The notes under the pieces: model-generated
Told to the model about the DNA's origin: nothing
Seen by the model: the letters and a program-made list of their open reading frames with translations, nothing else
Database searches by the model: none
Source of the DNA: an uncultured Bacteroidales bacterium
Lineage (GTDB): Bacteria; Bacteroidota; Bacteroidia; Bacteroidales; F082
Length of the DNA: 14,107 nt
NCBI GenBank assembly: GCA_937877465.1
Contig: CALFIT010000074.1
Location: forward strand, 1-14,107
Direction: 5' to 3'
Shown here: in pieces, positions 1-6,908 of the stretch
Numbering within the stretch: the first letter of the stretch is position 1
Layout: each line of letters starts with the position of its first letter
Translations under genes and position numbers: made by a program

Positions 1-6
1 CTGAAT

Positions 7-426
7 ATGTTACAACCTAAAAGACAAAAATACAGAAGGCCACAGAAAGGCAAGATGAAGGGCAACGCGCACCGCGGCCACGAGCTTGCTTTCGGCTCTT
101 TTGGAATCAAGACACTGGAAGAGGCCCTGATTACTGCCCGTCAGATCGAGGCCGCCCGTCAGGCCGTCACCCGTTACATGAAGCGTGAAGGCCAAATCTG
201 GATCCGCATCTTCCCCGACAAACCCATCACCAAGAAGCCTTTGGACGTCCGTATGGGTAAAGGTAAGGGCGATCCCGAATACTTTGTAGCTCGTGTCACC
301 CCGGGTCACATGCTATTCGAGGCCGAAGGCGTGCCGTTGGCCGTCGCCAAGGAGGCACTCCGCTTGGCCGCCCAAAAGCTGCCCGTCACCACGAAGTTTG
401 TTGTTAGAAGAGATTACGTCGAATAA
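7..426 (+). CDS. rplP: 50S ribosomal protein L16
   Basis: L16 of the large subunit, which binds 23S rRNA near the A-site tRNA elbow. The 139-residue protein has the full family length. It opens with the basic stretch MLQPKRQKYRRPQKGKMKG, followed by RGHELAFGSFG (residues 23-33), the core RIFPDKPITKKP (67-78), and the hallmark VRMGKGKG (81-88). The ATG at base 7 gives the conserved L16 N-terminus, so the gene is complete even though the window starts just before it. rpsC would be expected immediately upstream, outside the window. rpmC follows after 18 bases in the same operon. Identification is secure. Confidence 0.98.
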   Translation: MLQPKRQKYRRPQKGKMKGNAHRGHELAFGSFGIKTLEEALITARQIEAARQAVTRYMKREGQIWIRIFPDKPITKKPLDVRMGKGKGDPEYFVARVTPGHMLFEAEGVPLAVAKEALRLAAQKLPVTTKFVVRRDYVE

Positions 427-429
427 TTT

Positions 430-434
430 GGAGG
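430..434 (+). promoter_or_regulatory. Shine-Dalgarno-like GGAGG before rpmC
   Basis: GGAGG lies 10 bases before the rpmC ATG, in the 18-base gap after rplP. Bacteroidetes genes generally start without a Shine-Dalgarno, and most genes in this window show none, so a canonical site stands out. Whether it is used is inference. Confidence 0.5.
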
Positions 435-444
435 ATAATACACA

Positions 445-648
445 ATGAAAAAGCAAGAAGCAATCAGAGAGATGAGCACGCCCGACCTGAACGACCGTTT
501 GGAGCAGGCCCGCGAACAGTTGGTGAAGATGAGACTCAACCACGCCGTTTCGCCGCTCGACAATCCCAACCAGATCCGTGAAACTCGCAAGAACATTGCC
601 CGTTATCTGACTGAATTGAGAAGACGTGAACTTGAAGGAAATAAATAA
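445..648 (+). CDS. rpmC: 50S ribosomal protein L29
   Basis: L29 sits near the polypeptide exit tunnel and takes part in docking trigger factor and SRP. The 67-residue product is predicted to be two helices. It contains LNDRLEQAREQLVKMRLNHA (residues 15-34) and the family signature LDNPNQIRETRKNIAR (38-53), followed by a basic tail. Length and position between L16 and S17 are canonical. The ATG at 445 has GGAGG upstream. rpsQ follows after 18 bases. Confidence 0.96.
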   Translation: MKKQEAIREMSTPDLNDRLEQAREQLVKMRLNHAVSPLDNPNQIRETRKNIARYLTELRRRELEGNK

Positions 649-666
649 TTAAACGACGCAGATACA

Positions 667-921
667 ATGGAAAGAAACCTCAGAAAAGAAAGAATCGGCG
701 TGGTCGTCAGCAACAAGATGCAGAAATCCATCGTCGTGGAGATCGAGCGCCGTGAGAAACACCCGATCTACGGGAAGTTCATCAAGAAGACGAACCGTTT
801 TATGGCTCATGACGAGAAAGAGGAATGCAACATCGGCGACACCGTGCGCATCATGGAAACCCGTCCGCTGAGCAAGAGAAAACATTGGAGACTAGTAGAA
901 ATTATCGAAAGGGCTAAGTAA
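667..921 (+). CDS. rpsQ: 30S ribosomal protein S17
   Basis: S17 is an OB-fold primary 16S rRNA-binding protein of the small subunit. The 84-residue protein has GVVVSNKMQKSIVV (residues 11-24), HPIYGKFIKKTNRFMAHDE (32-50), CNIGD (54-58) and ETRPLSKRKHWRL (64-76), all conserved in the family. Only one base separates its stop from the rplN ATG, so the two are probably translationally coupled. Confidence 0.97.
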   Translation: MERNLRKERIGVVVSNKMQKSIVVEIERREKHPIYGKFIKKTNRFMAHDEKEECNIGDTVRIMETRPLSKRKHWRLVEIIERAK

Positions 922-922
922 A

Positions 923-1291
923 ATGATACAACAGGAAACCAGACTCGCAGTAGCTGACAATAGCGGTGCAAAGGAAGTCCTCTGCATCAGAGTGTTGGGC
1001 GGCACCAAGAAACGTTACGCCCACACGGGCGACATCATCGTCGTCACCGTGAAAAGCGCCATCCCGAGCGGCAATGTCAAGAAAGGCACCGTCTCGAAGG
1101 CAGTCGTAGTCCGCACCAAGAAGGAAACCCGTCGTCCCGACGGCTCCTACATCCGCTTCGATGACAATGCTTGCGTGCTGCTGAACCAAGCCGGCGAACT
1201 CGTCGGTACCCGTATCTTCGGGCCAGTGGCAAGAGAGTTGCGTGAAAAGCAGTTCATGAAAATAGTTTCGCTCGCTCCAGAAGTGCTTTAA
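923..1291 (+). CDS. rplN: 50S ribosomal protein L14
   Basis: L14 is a beta-barrel protein at the subunit interface that takes part in bridges to 16S rRNA and in ribosome silencing by RsfS. The 122 residues match the family length. Signatures are ADNSGAKEVLCIRVLGG (residues 11-27), VVVRTKKETRRPDGSYIRFD (61-80) and GTRIFGPVARELRE (95-108). The ATG begins one base after the rpsQ stop. rplX follows after 24 bases. Confidence 0.98.
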   Translation: MIQQETRLAVADNSGAKEVLCIRVLGGTKKRYAHTGDIIVVTVKSAIPSGNVKKGTVSKAVVVRTKKETRRPDGSYIRFDDNACVLLNQAGELVGTRIFGPVARELREKQFMKIVSLAPEVL

Positions 1292-1315
1292 TCAACATCA
1301 AAAAAACTGAAAGAA

Positions 1316-1633
1316 ATGAGCAAATTACATGTAAAGAAAGGCGACACCGTATTAGTCCTTTCAGGCAACGACAAAGGCAAGCAAGGCAAGGTGATGCGCG
1401 TGGACGTGAAGAAGAACAGAGCCATCGTCGAAGGCGTCAGGATCATCTCCAAGCACACCCGCCCCAACACCGAGCACCCCCAAGGCGGCATCATCAAGCA
1501 GGAAGCCCCTATCCACATCTCCAACCTCATGGTGGTCGACAAGACCGGCAAACCCTCGAGGATTGGGCGTAAGAAAGACGAAAACGGCAAATTGGTCCGT
1601 TATTCAAAGAAAACAGGTGAAATCATTAAGTAA
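1316..1633 (+). CDS. rplX: 50S ribosomal protein L24
   Basis: L24 is an assembly-initiating large-subunit protein that binds 23S rRNA domain I near the tunnel exit. The 105-residue protein has an N-terminal KOW motif, KKGDTVLVLSGNDKGKQGKV (residues 7-26). Next come IVEGVRIISKHTRP (37-50) and the C-terminal IHISNLMVVD region (67-76) typical of bacterial L24. The leader is A-rich (GAAAGAAATG) with no Shine-Dalgarno. rplE starts two bases after its stop. Confidence 0.97.
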   Translation: MSKLHVKKGDTVLVLSGNDKGKQGKVMRVDVKKNRAIVEGVRIISKHTRPNTEHPQGGIIKQEAPIHISNLMVVDKTGKPSRIGRKKDENGKLVRYSKKTGEIIK

Positions 1634-1635
1634 CT

Positions 1636-2193
1636 ATGAACTATCAACCCAGACTTAGAGGACAATACAAGAGTGAAATCGTGCCTGCATTGATGGAAGA
1701 ATTCCACTACAAGAGCGTGATGCAGGTTCCACGGCTTCTGAAAATTTCACTCAATCAGGGCATCGGCGCAGCTTTGGCCGATAAGAAACTGATCGACGTC
1801 GGTGTGGAGGAGATGTCCGCCATCACCGGCCAGAAAGCCGTTCCGACCATTTCAAAGCACGACGTCAGCAACTTCAAGCTGCGCCGTGGCAACCCGATCG
1901 GCGTCCACGTCACGCTGCGCGGCGACAAGATGTACGAGTTTCTCGAACGCTTGGTCTGCGTGGCCCTCCCGCGTGTCCGCGACTTCAGGGGTATCAGCGA
2001 CAAAGGCTTCGACGGCCGTGGCAACTACAGCTTCGGCATCACCGAACAGATCATCTTCCCCGAAATCGACATCGAGAAGGTCGTGAAGATGAACGGTATG
2101 AACATCACCTTCGTCACCTCAGCCAAGACCGACCAAGAGGCATTGGCTTTGTTGAAACATTTTGGTCTTCCCTTTAAAAATCAAAACAAGTAA
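1636..2193 (+). CDS. rplE: 50S ribosomal protein L5
   Basis: L5 binds 5S rRNA in the central protuberance and contacts the P-site tRNA. The 185-residue product carries VPRLLKISLNQGIG (residues 31-44), KHDVSNFKLRRGNPIGVHVT (74-93), LPRVRDFRGIS (111-121) and GNYSFGITEQIIFPEI (129-144), all conserved in L5. It begins only two bases after rplX and is followed three bases later by rpsN, a tight packing that suggests coupled translation. Confidence 0.98.
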   Translation: MNYQPRLRGQYKSEIVPALMEEFHYKSVMQVPRLLKISLNQGIGAALADKKLIDVGVEEMSAITGQKAVPTISKHDVSNFKLRRGNPIGVHVTLRGDKMYEFLERLVCVALPRVRDFRGISDKGFDGRGNYSFGITEQIIFPEIDIEKVVKMNGMNITFVTSAKTDQEALALLKHFGLPFKNQNK

Positions 2194-2196
2194 ACT

Positions 2197-2466
2197 ATGG
2201 CTAAAGAATCAATGAAAGCGCGTGAGCGCAAGAGAGCAAAGATGGTCGCGAAGTATGCTGAGAAACGCGCAGCCCTCAAGGCTGCCGGCGATTACGAAGG
2301 CCTGCAGAAACTGCCGAAGAACTCGAGCCCCGTCCGCCTGCACAACCGTTGCAAGCTCAGCGGCCGCCCGAAAGGCTACATGCGTCAGTTTGGCATTTCG
2401 CGTATCGATTTCCGTGAGATGGCCCTCAAGGGACTCATCCCGGGCGTTAAGAAAGCTAGTTGGTAA
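2197..2466 (+). CDS. rpsN: 30S ribosomal protein S14, zinc-independent type
   Basis: S14 is a late-assembling head protein of the 30S subunit. At 89 residues it is the long form. The C-terminal half is canonical: LHNRCKLSGRPKGYMRQFGI (residues 48-67), then REMALKGLIPGVKKASW to the end. Only one cysteine (C52) is present, so the two CxxC pairs of the short zinc-binding form are absent. The stop is followed 21 bases later by rpsH. Confidence 0.97.
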   Translation: MAKESMKARERKRAKMVAKYAEKRAALKAAGDYEGLQKLPKNSSPVRLHNRCKLSGRPKGYMRQFGISRIDFREMALKGLIPGVKKASW

Positions 2467-2487
2467 ACATTTAAGATTAAGTGAAAG

Positions 2488-2892
2488 ATGAATACAGACC
2501 CTATAGCAGATTATCTGACTCGCATCCGCAATGCGAACAATGCCAAGCATAGAATCGTTGAAATCCCCGCTTCGAACATGAAGAAGGCCATCACGAAGAT
2601 CCTCTTCGAGAAAGGCTACATCCTCAACTACAAGTTCGAGGAAGGCGAAAAGAAATCGCAGAATGTCATCAAGATCGCCTTGAAGTACCATCCTGTGACC
2701 AAGCTGCCGGCCATCACGACCATCGACCGCGTCTCGCGCCCTGGCCTGAGAAGGTATGCCGACAGTGAGAACCTGCCGCGTGTGATGAACGGCCTCGGCA
2801 TCGCCATCATCTCCACCTCGCAGGGTGTGATGACCGACAAGGAAGCCCGCAAGCTCCACATCGGCGGTGAAGTGATTTGTTACGTTAGCTAA
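2488..2892 (+). CDS. rpsH: 30S ribosomal protein S8
   Basis: S8 binds helix 21 of 16S rRNA and organises the central domain. In E. coli it also represses the spc operon; no such regulation can be shown here. The 134-residue protein has DPIADYLTRIRNAN (residues 4-17), SRPGLRRY (83-90), the GLGIAIISTSQGVMTDKEAR block (102-121) and the terminal GGEVICYV. The leader is A-rich without a clear Shine-Dalgarno. The gene lies between rpsN and rplF as expected. Confidence 0.98.
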   Translation: MNTDPIADYLTRIRNANNAKHRIVEIPASNMKKAITKILFEKGYILNYKFEEGEKKSQNVIKIALKYHPVTKLPAITTIDRVSRPGLRRYADSENLPRVMNGLGIAIISTSQGVMTDKEARKLHIGGEVICYVS

Positions 2893-2898
2893 AAGAAT

Positions 2899-2903
2899 AG
2901 GAG
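2899..2903 (+). promoter_or_regulatory. Shine-Dalgarno-like AGGAG before rplF
   Basis: AGGAG lies in the 21-base gap after rpsH, ending 10 bases before the rplF ATG. This is the same spacing as the GGAGG before rpmC. It is unusual against the A-rich leaders of the neighbouring genes; its use is inferred. Confidence 0.45.
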
Positions 2904-2913
2904 ATAGAAAAAC

Positions 2914-3465
2914 ATGTCAAGAATTGGTAAATTGCCTATCGCCATCCCCGCTGGCGTAACGGTCGACATCAAGGACGATGTCATCACGGTTAAAGGTAAG
3001 TTAGGTGAACTTTCGCAGAAGTTCTACGACCACGTCATCATCGACATCGAAGGCGACGAGATCCACGTGAAGCGCAACGAGGCCGCCATCGAGCCCGACG
3101 CCAAGCACGGACTCTATCGCGCCCTCATCGCCAACATGGTCAAAGGCGTCAGCGAAGGCTTCGAGACGGTGCAGGAATTTGTCGGCGTCGGCTACAAGGC
3201 CGAGGCCAAGGGACAGATTCTCGAAATGGCACTGGGCTACTCCCACAACATCTTCATGGAGATGCCTCCGGAGATTAAGATCGAGACCATCAACGAAAGA
3301 GGTAAGAACCCCATTCTGAAGATGCGCTCGTACGACAAACAACTTCTTGGTCAGGTGGCCGCAAAGATCCGCTCGTTGCGTAAGCCTGAACCTTATAAGG
3401 GTAAGGGTATCAAGTTCGAAGGCGAAGTCCTGAGACGCAAGGCTGGCAAGTCAGCTGGTAAGTAA
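2914..3465 (+). CDS. rplF: 50S ribosomal protein L6
   Basis: L6 lies near the factor-binding site of the 50S subunit and contacts the sarcin-ricin loop region. The 183-residue protein starts MSRIGKLPIAIPAGV, as in the family, and has the two repeated alpha/beta L6 domains. The conserved signature KPEPYKGKGIKFEGE sits at about residues 156-170, followed by a basic Lys-rich tail. An AGGAG element lies 10 bases before the ATG. rplR follows after 31 bases. Confidence 0.98.
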   Translation: MSRIGKLPIAIPAGVTVDIKDDVITVKGKLGELSQKFYDHVIIDIEGDEIHVKRNEAAIEPDAKHGLYRALIANMVKGVSEGFETVQEFVGVGYKAEAKGQILEMALGYSHNIFMEMPPEIKIETINERGKNPILKMRSYDKQLLGQVAAKIRSLRKPEPYKGKGIKFEGEVLRRKAGKSAGK

Positions 3466-3496
3466 TCGTTAATACCTCAGTAAAGAAAGTAACAAA

Positions 3497-3853
3497 ATGG
3501 CTAAAACTAAAGAAGAGAGAAGACAGTTCATCAAGAAGAGCATCAGGAAGAAGATTTCTGGTACCGCACAGCGTCCGCGCATGTCTGTCTTCAGAAGCAA
3601 CAAGCAAATCTATGTGCAGCTGATTGACGACGAGGTCGGCAAGACCTTGGCTGCCGCCAGTTCCCGCGAGAACGGCATCGAAAACGAGAAGATCACGAAG
3701 ACCGAACAAGCCGCCAAGGTGGGCGCCCTCATCGCCGAAAAGGCCAAGGCCGCCGGCATCGAGACGGTCGTGTTCGATCGCAATGGTTATTTGTATCACG
3801 GTAGAGTGAAGTCGTTAGCCGACGCAGCTCGTAATGGAGGATTAAAATTCTAA
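3497..3853 (+). CDS. rplR: 50S ribosomal protein L18
   Basis: L18 binds 5S rRNA together with L5 in the central protuberance. The 118-residue product has a basic N-terminus, a middle RPRMSVFRSNKQIYVQLIDD segment and the diagnostic C-terminal FDRNGYLYHGRVKSLADAAR followed by NGGLKF. rpsE begins five bases after its stop. A GGAGG at 3836-3840 lies inside the last codons of rplR, about 18 bases before the rpsE ATG, which is rather far to act as its ribosome-binding site. Confidence 0.97.
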   Translation: MAKTKEERRQFIKKSIRKKISGTAQRPRMSVFRSNKQIYVQLIDDEVGKTLAAASSRENGIENEKITKTEQAAKVGALIAEKAKAAGIETVVFDRNGYLYHGRVKSLADAARNGGLKF

Positions 3854-3858
3854 TTGTC

Positions 3859-4377
3859 ATGGCAGAAGTTAATGTAAAAAGAGTAAAGTCTAGCGAAATC
3901 GAGTTCAAGGAACGCCTCGTTAGCATCAACCGCGTCACCAAGGTGACCAAAGGTGGACGCACTTTCACTTTCGCAGCACTGGTTGTCGTCGGCAATGAGA
4001 ACGGCGTCGTCGGTTACGGCCTCGGCAAGGCCAAGGAAGCCACTGCCGCCATCCAGAAGGGCGTCGATGACGCCAAGAAGAACCTCGTCAAGGTTCCCGT
4101 GCTGAACGGCACGCTGCCTCACGAGCAATACGGCAAGTATAGCGGTGCCTACGTTTTCATCCAGCCCGCCACGCCCGGTACCGGCGTCATCGCCGGCGGT
4201 GCCATGCGTGCCGTGCTCGAAAGCGTGGGTGTGAAGAACGTGTTGGCCAAGTCGAAAGGCTCGTCGAACCCTCACTCCGTCGTGAAGGCCACTTTCGACG
4301 CCCTGACCAGAATGCGCGATGCCTACACCGTCGCACAATTGAGAGGTGTGGATTTGGAGACTGTGTTTAACGGATAA
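3859..4377 (+). CDS. rpsE: 30S ribosomal protein S5
   Basis: S5 sits at the 30S mRNA entry channel and affects decoding fidelity. In the 172-residue protein, the N-terminal dsRNA-binding-like domain has SINRVTKVTKGGRTFTFAAL (residues 22-41), then GLGKAKEATAAIQK. The C-terminal domain has ATPGTGVIAGGAMRAVLESV and SSNPHSVVKATFDAL. No residue looks abnormal. rpmD follows after 12 bases. Confidence 0.98.
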   Translation: MAEVNVKRVKSSEIEFKERLVSINRVTKVTKGGRTFTFAALVVVGNENGVVGYGLGKAKEATAAIQKGVDDAKKNLVKVPVLNGTLPHEQYGKYSGAYVFIQPATPGTGVIAGGAMRAVLESVGVKNVLAKSKGSSNPHSVVKATFDALTRMRDAYTVAQLRGVDLETVFNG

Positions 4378-4389
4378 AACTTTTGAAAG

Positions 4390-4572
4390 ATGAAAAAAGT
4401 AAGAATCACCCAAGTCAGAAGTGGTATCGGAAGACCACAAGATCAAAAGGACACTTTGAAGTCGCTCAAGCTGAGGAAGATGAACCAATCTGCCGAGGTC
4501 GACATGGACGACCCCGTCAAGGCCGGCATGGTGAAAAAGGTAGCCCATCTCCTCAAGATCGAAGAAATCTAA
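4390..4572 (+). CDS. rpmD: 50S ribosomal protein L30
   Basis: L30 is a small large-subunit protein of about 60 residues; this one has exactly 60. It begins MKKVRITQVRSGIGRPQDQK (residues 1-20), followed by TLKSLKLRKMNQSAE, the typical L30 RNA-binding region, and ends in VKAGMVKKVAHLLKIEEI. The ATG at 4390 fits the family N-terminus better than in-frame upstream alternatives, which would overlap the rpsE end without conserved residues. The position between rpsE and rplO is canonical. Confidence 0.97.
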   Translation: MKKVRITQVRSGIGRPQDQKDTLKSLKLRKMNQSAEVDMDDPVKAGMVKKVAHLLKIEEI

Positions 4573-4600
4573 TTGTTGAACTTATCAAATCTACATTATC

Positions 4601-5053
4601 ATGGATTTAAGTAATCTCAAACCAGCAAAAGGTTCTACAAAGGAAAAGAAAAGATTAGGCCGTGGCCAAGGCTCGGGAAGAGGCGGCACGTCGACACGCG
4701 GTCACAAGGGCGCTCAAGCCCGCTCCGGCGCGAAGCGTAAGGTCGGCTTCCAAGGCGGCCAGATGCCTCTGCAGCGTTTGGTACCCAAGTTCGGCTTCAC
4801 CAACATGAACCGCGTTGAGTATTGCCCGGTCAACCTCTCCACTTTGCAGAAGCTCGCTGACAAAGGCATTACGGTGATCACTCCCGAAGTGCTTGTCGAA
4901 AACAGAATCACCCACAAGAAGGAACTCGTCAAGATCCTGGCCAAGGGTGAATTGACTGCAAAACTGGAAGTTAGGGCTCACGCTTATTCCGCCAAGGCCA
5001 AGGAGATGATCGAGGCCGCCGGCGGGACCTGCGAAAAATACGAAACGAAATGA
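4601..5053 (+). CDS. rplO: 50S ribosomal protein L15
   Basis: L15 is a late assembly protein with a long, Gly/Arg-rich N-terminal extension that threads into 23S rRNA. The 150-residue product shows it clearly: RLGRGQGSGRGGTSTRGHKG lies at about residues 18-37, then GFQGGQMPLQRLVPKFGF. The globular C-terminal part ends in KAKEMIEAAGGTCE. The stop TGA overlaps the secY start as ATGA (5050-5053), a hallmark of translational coupling to the translocon gene. Confidence 0.97.
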   Translation: MDLSNLKPAKGSTKEKKRLGRGQGSGRGGTSTRGHKGAQARSGAKRKVGFQGGQMPLQRLVPKFGFTNMNRVEYCPVNLSTLQKLADKGITVITPEVLVENRITHKKELVKILAKGELTAKLEVRAHAYSAKAKEMIEAAGGTCEKYETK

Positions 5054-6411
5054 ACAGACTGATTGAAACCATAAGGAATATCTTCAAGATCGAGGAACTG
5101 CGCAAGCGCATCCTTTACACCATCCTCATCATCTTGATCTATCGCTTTGGCTCGTTCGTCGTGATTCCCGGCATCGACCCGAACCAGTTGTCGATCATCC
5201 AAAAGAGCAGCGAAGGCGGTCTTCTCGGACTGCTCAACATGTTCTCCGGCGGTGCTTTCGGCAACGCTTCCATCTTCGCCTTGGGTATCATGCCTTACAT
5301 CACCGCATCCATCATCATCCAGTTGCTCGGCATGGCAGTGCCTTACTTCCAGCGCCTGCAAAAGGAGGGTGAGAGCGGCCGTAAGAAGCTGAACCAGATC
5401 ATGCGCTACCTGACGGTGCTCATCGTGGTCATCCAAGCCCCGGGTTACATCAGGAACGTCATCGAACAGTTCAGGATGGCTGGCGCCTCAACCGCCGTCA
5501 CCCCCTTCGACGGCTCCAACCCCGGCGCCTTCTTCTGGGTCTCGACGGTGATCCTGCTCGTGGCCGGCACCTTGTTCATCATGTGGCTCGGCGAGAAGAT
5601 TACCGACAAGGGCATTGGCAACGGCATCTCCCTGATCATCATGATCGGTATCATCGCCCGCCTGCCCGGTGCTTTCGTCGCCGAGTGCGCAGCCCGCTTC
5701 AGCCAAGGCGGAACCGGCCTGCTGGTTCTCGTCATCGAGCTGATTGTGCTGTTCTTCGTGATGGTGGGCACCATCGCCCTCGTCCAAGGCACGCGCAAGA
5801 TCCCGGTACAGTATGCCAAGCGTGTTGTTGGCAACCGCCAGTACGGCGGCGTCCGCCAGTACATCCCGCTGAAAGTGAATGCCGCTGGTGTCATGCCTAT
5901 CATCTTCGCCCAGGCCATCATGTTCCTGCCTATCACCATCGCCGGTTTCAGGCAGACCGAGACCCTGACGGGATTTGCGGCAGCCTTCACCAACATCAAT
6001 GGCTTCTGGTACAACTTCGTGTTCTTCCTCCTCATCATCGCCTTCACCTATTTCTATACGGCTGTGACGATGAACACCAACCAAATGGCGGAAGACATCA
6101 AGAAGAACGGTGGATTCATCCCGGGTGTTAAGCCTGGCAAGAAGACGGCCGAGTATCTCGATGCCATCATGTCGAGAATCACCCTGCCGGGTTCCATCTT
6201 CCTCGCCATCGTGGCCATCATGCCTGCCATCGTGGCCTCGCTCATGAACGTCACCACAGGTTTCTCCCACTTCTATGGCGGAACCTCGCTGCTGATCCTC
6301 GTGGGCGTCGTGCTCGACACCTTGCAACAAATCGAGAGCCACCTCTTGATGCACCACTACGATGGTCTCACCAAGACGGGCCGCATCAAGGGTCGCATTG
6401 GCAGGATGTAA
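5050..6411 (+). CDS. secY: Preprotein translocase channel subunit SecY
   Basis: SecY is the inner-membrane pore of the Sec translocon; it works with SecE, SecG and SecA to export or insert proteins. The 453-residue protein has about ten hydrophobic membrane segments. Recognised motifs are RFGSFVVIPGIDPNQL near residues 32-47 and the plug-side MFSGGAFGNASIFALGIMPY block. Cytoplasmic loops include VPYFQRLQKEGESGRKKLNQ and GTRKIPVQYAKR. The C-terminus ends in HHYDGLTKTGRIKGRIGRM. The start overlaps rplO by four bases. Unlike in many relatives, no map gene follows; a 249-base region with hairpins and a promoter leads to infA instead. Confidence 0.98.
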   Translation: MNRLIETIRNIFKIEELRKRILYTILIILIYRFGSFVVIPGIDPNQLSIIQKSSEGGLLGLLNMFSGGAFGNASIFALGIMPYITASIIIQLLGMAVPYFQRLQKEGESGRKKLNQIMRYLTVLIVVIQAPGYIRNVIEQFRMAGASTAVTPFDGSNPGAFFWVSTVILLVAGTLFIMWLGEKITDKGIGNGISLIIMIGIIARLPGAFVAECAARFSQGGTGLLVLVIELIVLFFVMVGTIALVQGTRKIPVQYAKRVVGNRQYGGVRQYIPLKVNAAGVMPIIFAQAIMFLPITIAGFRQTETLTGFAAAFTNINGFWYNFVFFLLIIAFTYFYTAVTMNTNQMAEDIKKNGGFIPGVKPGKKTAEYLDAIMSRITLPGSIFLAIVAIMPAIVASLMNVTTGFSHFYGGTSLLILVGVVLDTLQQIESHLLMHHYDGLTKTGRIKGRIGRM

Positions 6412-6423
6412 ACAGGAAACCCT

Positions 6424-6445
6424 TTGCTCGCTTGGAGCGAAGCAA
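6424..6445 (+). repeat. Short hairpin after secY
   Basis: TTGCT-CGC (6424-6431) pairs with GCG-A-AGCAA (6437-6445) across a 5-base loop, giving an 8-bp stem with one bulged A. It starts 12 bases after the secY stop and is not followed by a T-run, so it may be an mRNA 3'-end stabiliser or processing site rather than an intrinsic terminator. Confidence 0.5.
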
Positions 6446-6451
6446 GCCGAC

Positions 6452-6496
6452 TTTCGGGAAACCTTCGGGACTCACCGTCCGGAGGGTTCCCCGAAA
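6452..6496 (+). terminator. Long imperfect hairpin after secY, possible terminator or 3'-end stabiliser
   Basis: A 45-base inverted repeat folds into a roughly 20-bp stem with loop TCACC (6472-6476). The inner stem is GGAC/GTCC (6468-6471 with 6477-6480). The outer stem runs to TTTC/GAAA, with a G-G mismatch, an A-C mismatch and one G-U pair. There is no T-tract, so classic intrinsic termination is doubtful. It probably marks the end of the secY transcript or a processing point before the infA promoter. Confidence 0.5.
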
Positions 6497-6575
6497 AGAG
6501 GCGGGGAGTTCGACGACAAAACGGTGTGAATGAAGAAATTTGACAAAAAATGTCCGCCGTTTCGAAAAGAATTCT

Positions 6576-6583
6576 TACTTTTG
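6576..6583 (+). promoter_or_regulatory. Bacteroidetes-type promoter -7 box for infA
   Basis: TACTTTTG is an exact match to the Bacteroidetes primary sigma -7 consensus TAnnTTTG, followed by CAGCC. It lies 77 bases before the infA ATG in an AT-rich stretch. A TTTG at 6539-6542 is present but is 33 bases upstream, further than the usual -33 spacing, so the upstream box is weak. The element implies that infA-rpmJ-rpsM-rpsK-rpsD-rpoA-rplQ can be transcribed independently of the spc genes. Confidence 0.65.
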
Positions 6584-6586
6584 CAG

Positions 6587-6599
6587 CCCGAAAATCGGG
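6587..6599 (+). promoter_or_regulatory. 5'-leader hairpin of the infA transcript
   Basis: CCCGA (6587-6591), loop AAA, TCGGG (6595-6599) form a perfect 5-bp stem, extendable by a G-U pair. It begins four bases after the -7 box, so it would sit at or very near the 5' end of the infA mRNA, where such stems can protect from decay or serve as initial-transcription signals. The role is inferred. Confidence 0.35.
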
Positions 6600-6660
6600 T
6601 CCAGACAGAGCGAAGGACAGAAGAAAACAACGAAAATCAACGTATTTGAACGAATAAAGT

Positions 6661-6882
6661 ATGGTAAAACAATTGTCGATAGAACAGGAAGGCACGGTAG
6701 TGGAAGCATTGGGCAACGCCATGTTCCGCGTCGAGTTGGAGAACGGGCTGGTCATCATCGCCACCATCTCCGGCAAGATGCGCATGCACTATATCAAGAT
6801 TCTGCCTGGCGACAGGGTCAAGTTGGAGATGTCTCCCTACGATTTGACAAAGGGCCGTATCACCTTCAGATACAAAAGTTAG
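6661..6882 (+). CDS. infA: Translation initiation factor IF-1
   Basis: IF-1 binds the 30S A site during initiation. The 73-residue protein is a single S1-like OB fold. It has IEQEGTVVEALGNAMFRVEL (residues 7-26), SGKMRMHYIKILPGDRV (37-53) and the signature SPYDLTKGRITFRYK (58-72). The segment ENGLVIIATISGKM differs from the common NGHxxxAHISGKM form, with both histidines replaced by Leu and Thr. The gene is first after a promoter of its own and is followed by rpmJ 26 bases later, an arrangement usual for spc/alpha junctions. Confidence 0.97.
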   Translation: MVKQLSIEQEGTVVEALGNAMFRVELENGLVIIATISGKMRMHYIKILPGDRVKLEMSPYDLTKGRITFRYKS

Positions 6883-6908
6883 AGAGCAAACCACAAAAGA
6901 ATACTGAA

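Noticed and set aside
5488..6357. 289-residue minus-strand open frame across secY
   Set aside because: It is the mirror of the GC-rich third positions of secY; its composition is His/Asp/Glu-rich nonsense and it lies opposite a certain gene.
6540..6545. TTGACA as a classic -35 box for infA
   Set aside because: It lies 30 bases before the -7 box, too far for sigma-70 spacing, and Bacteroidetes promoters do not use TTGACA.
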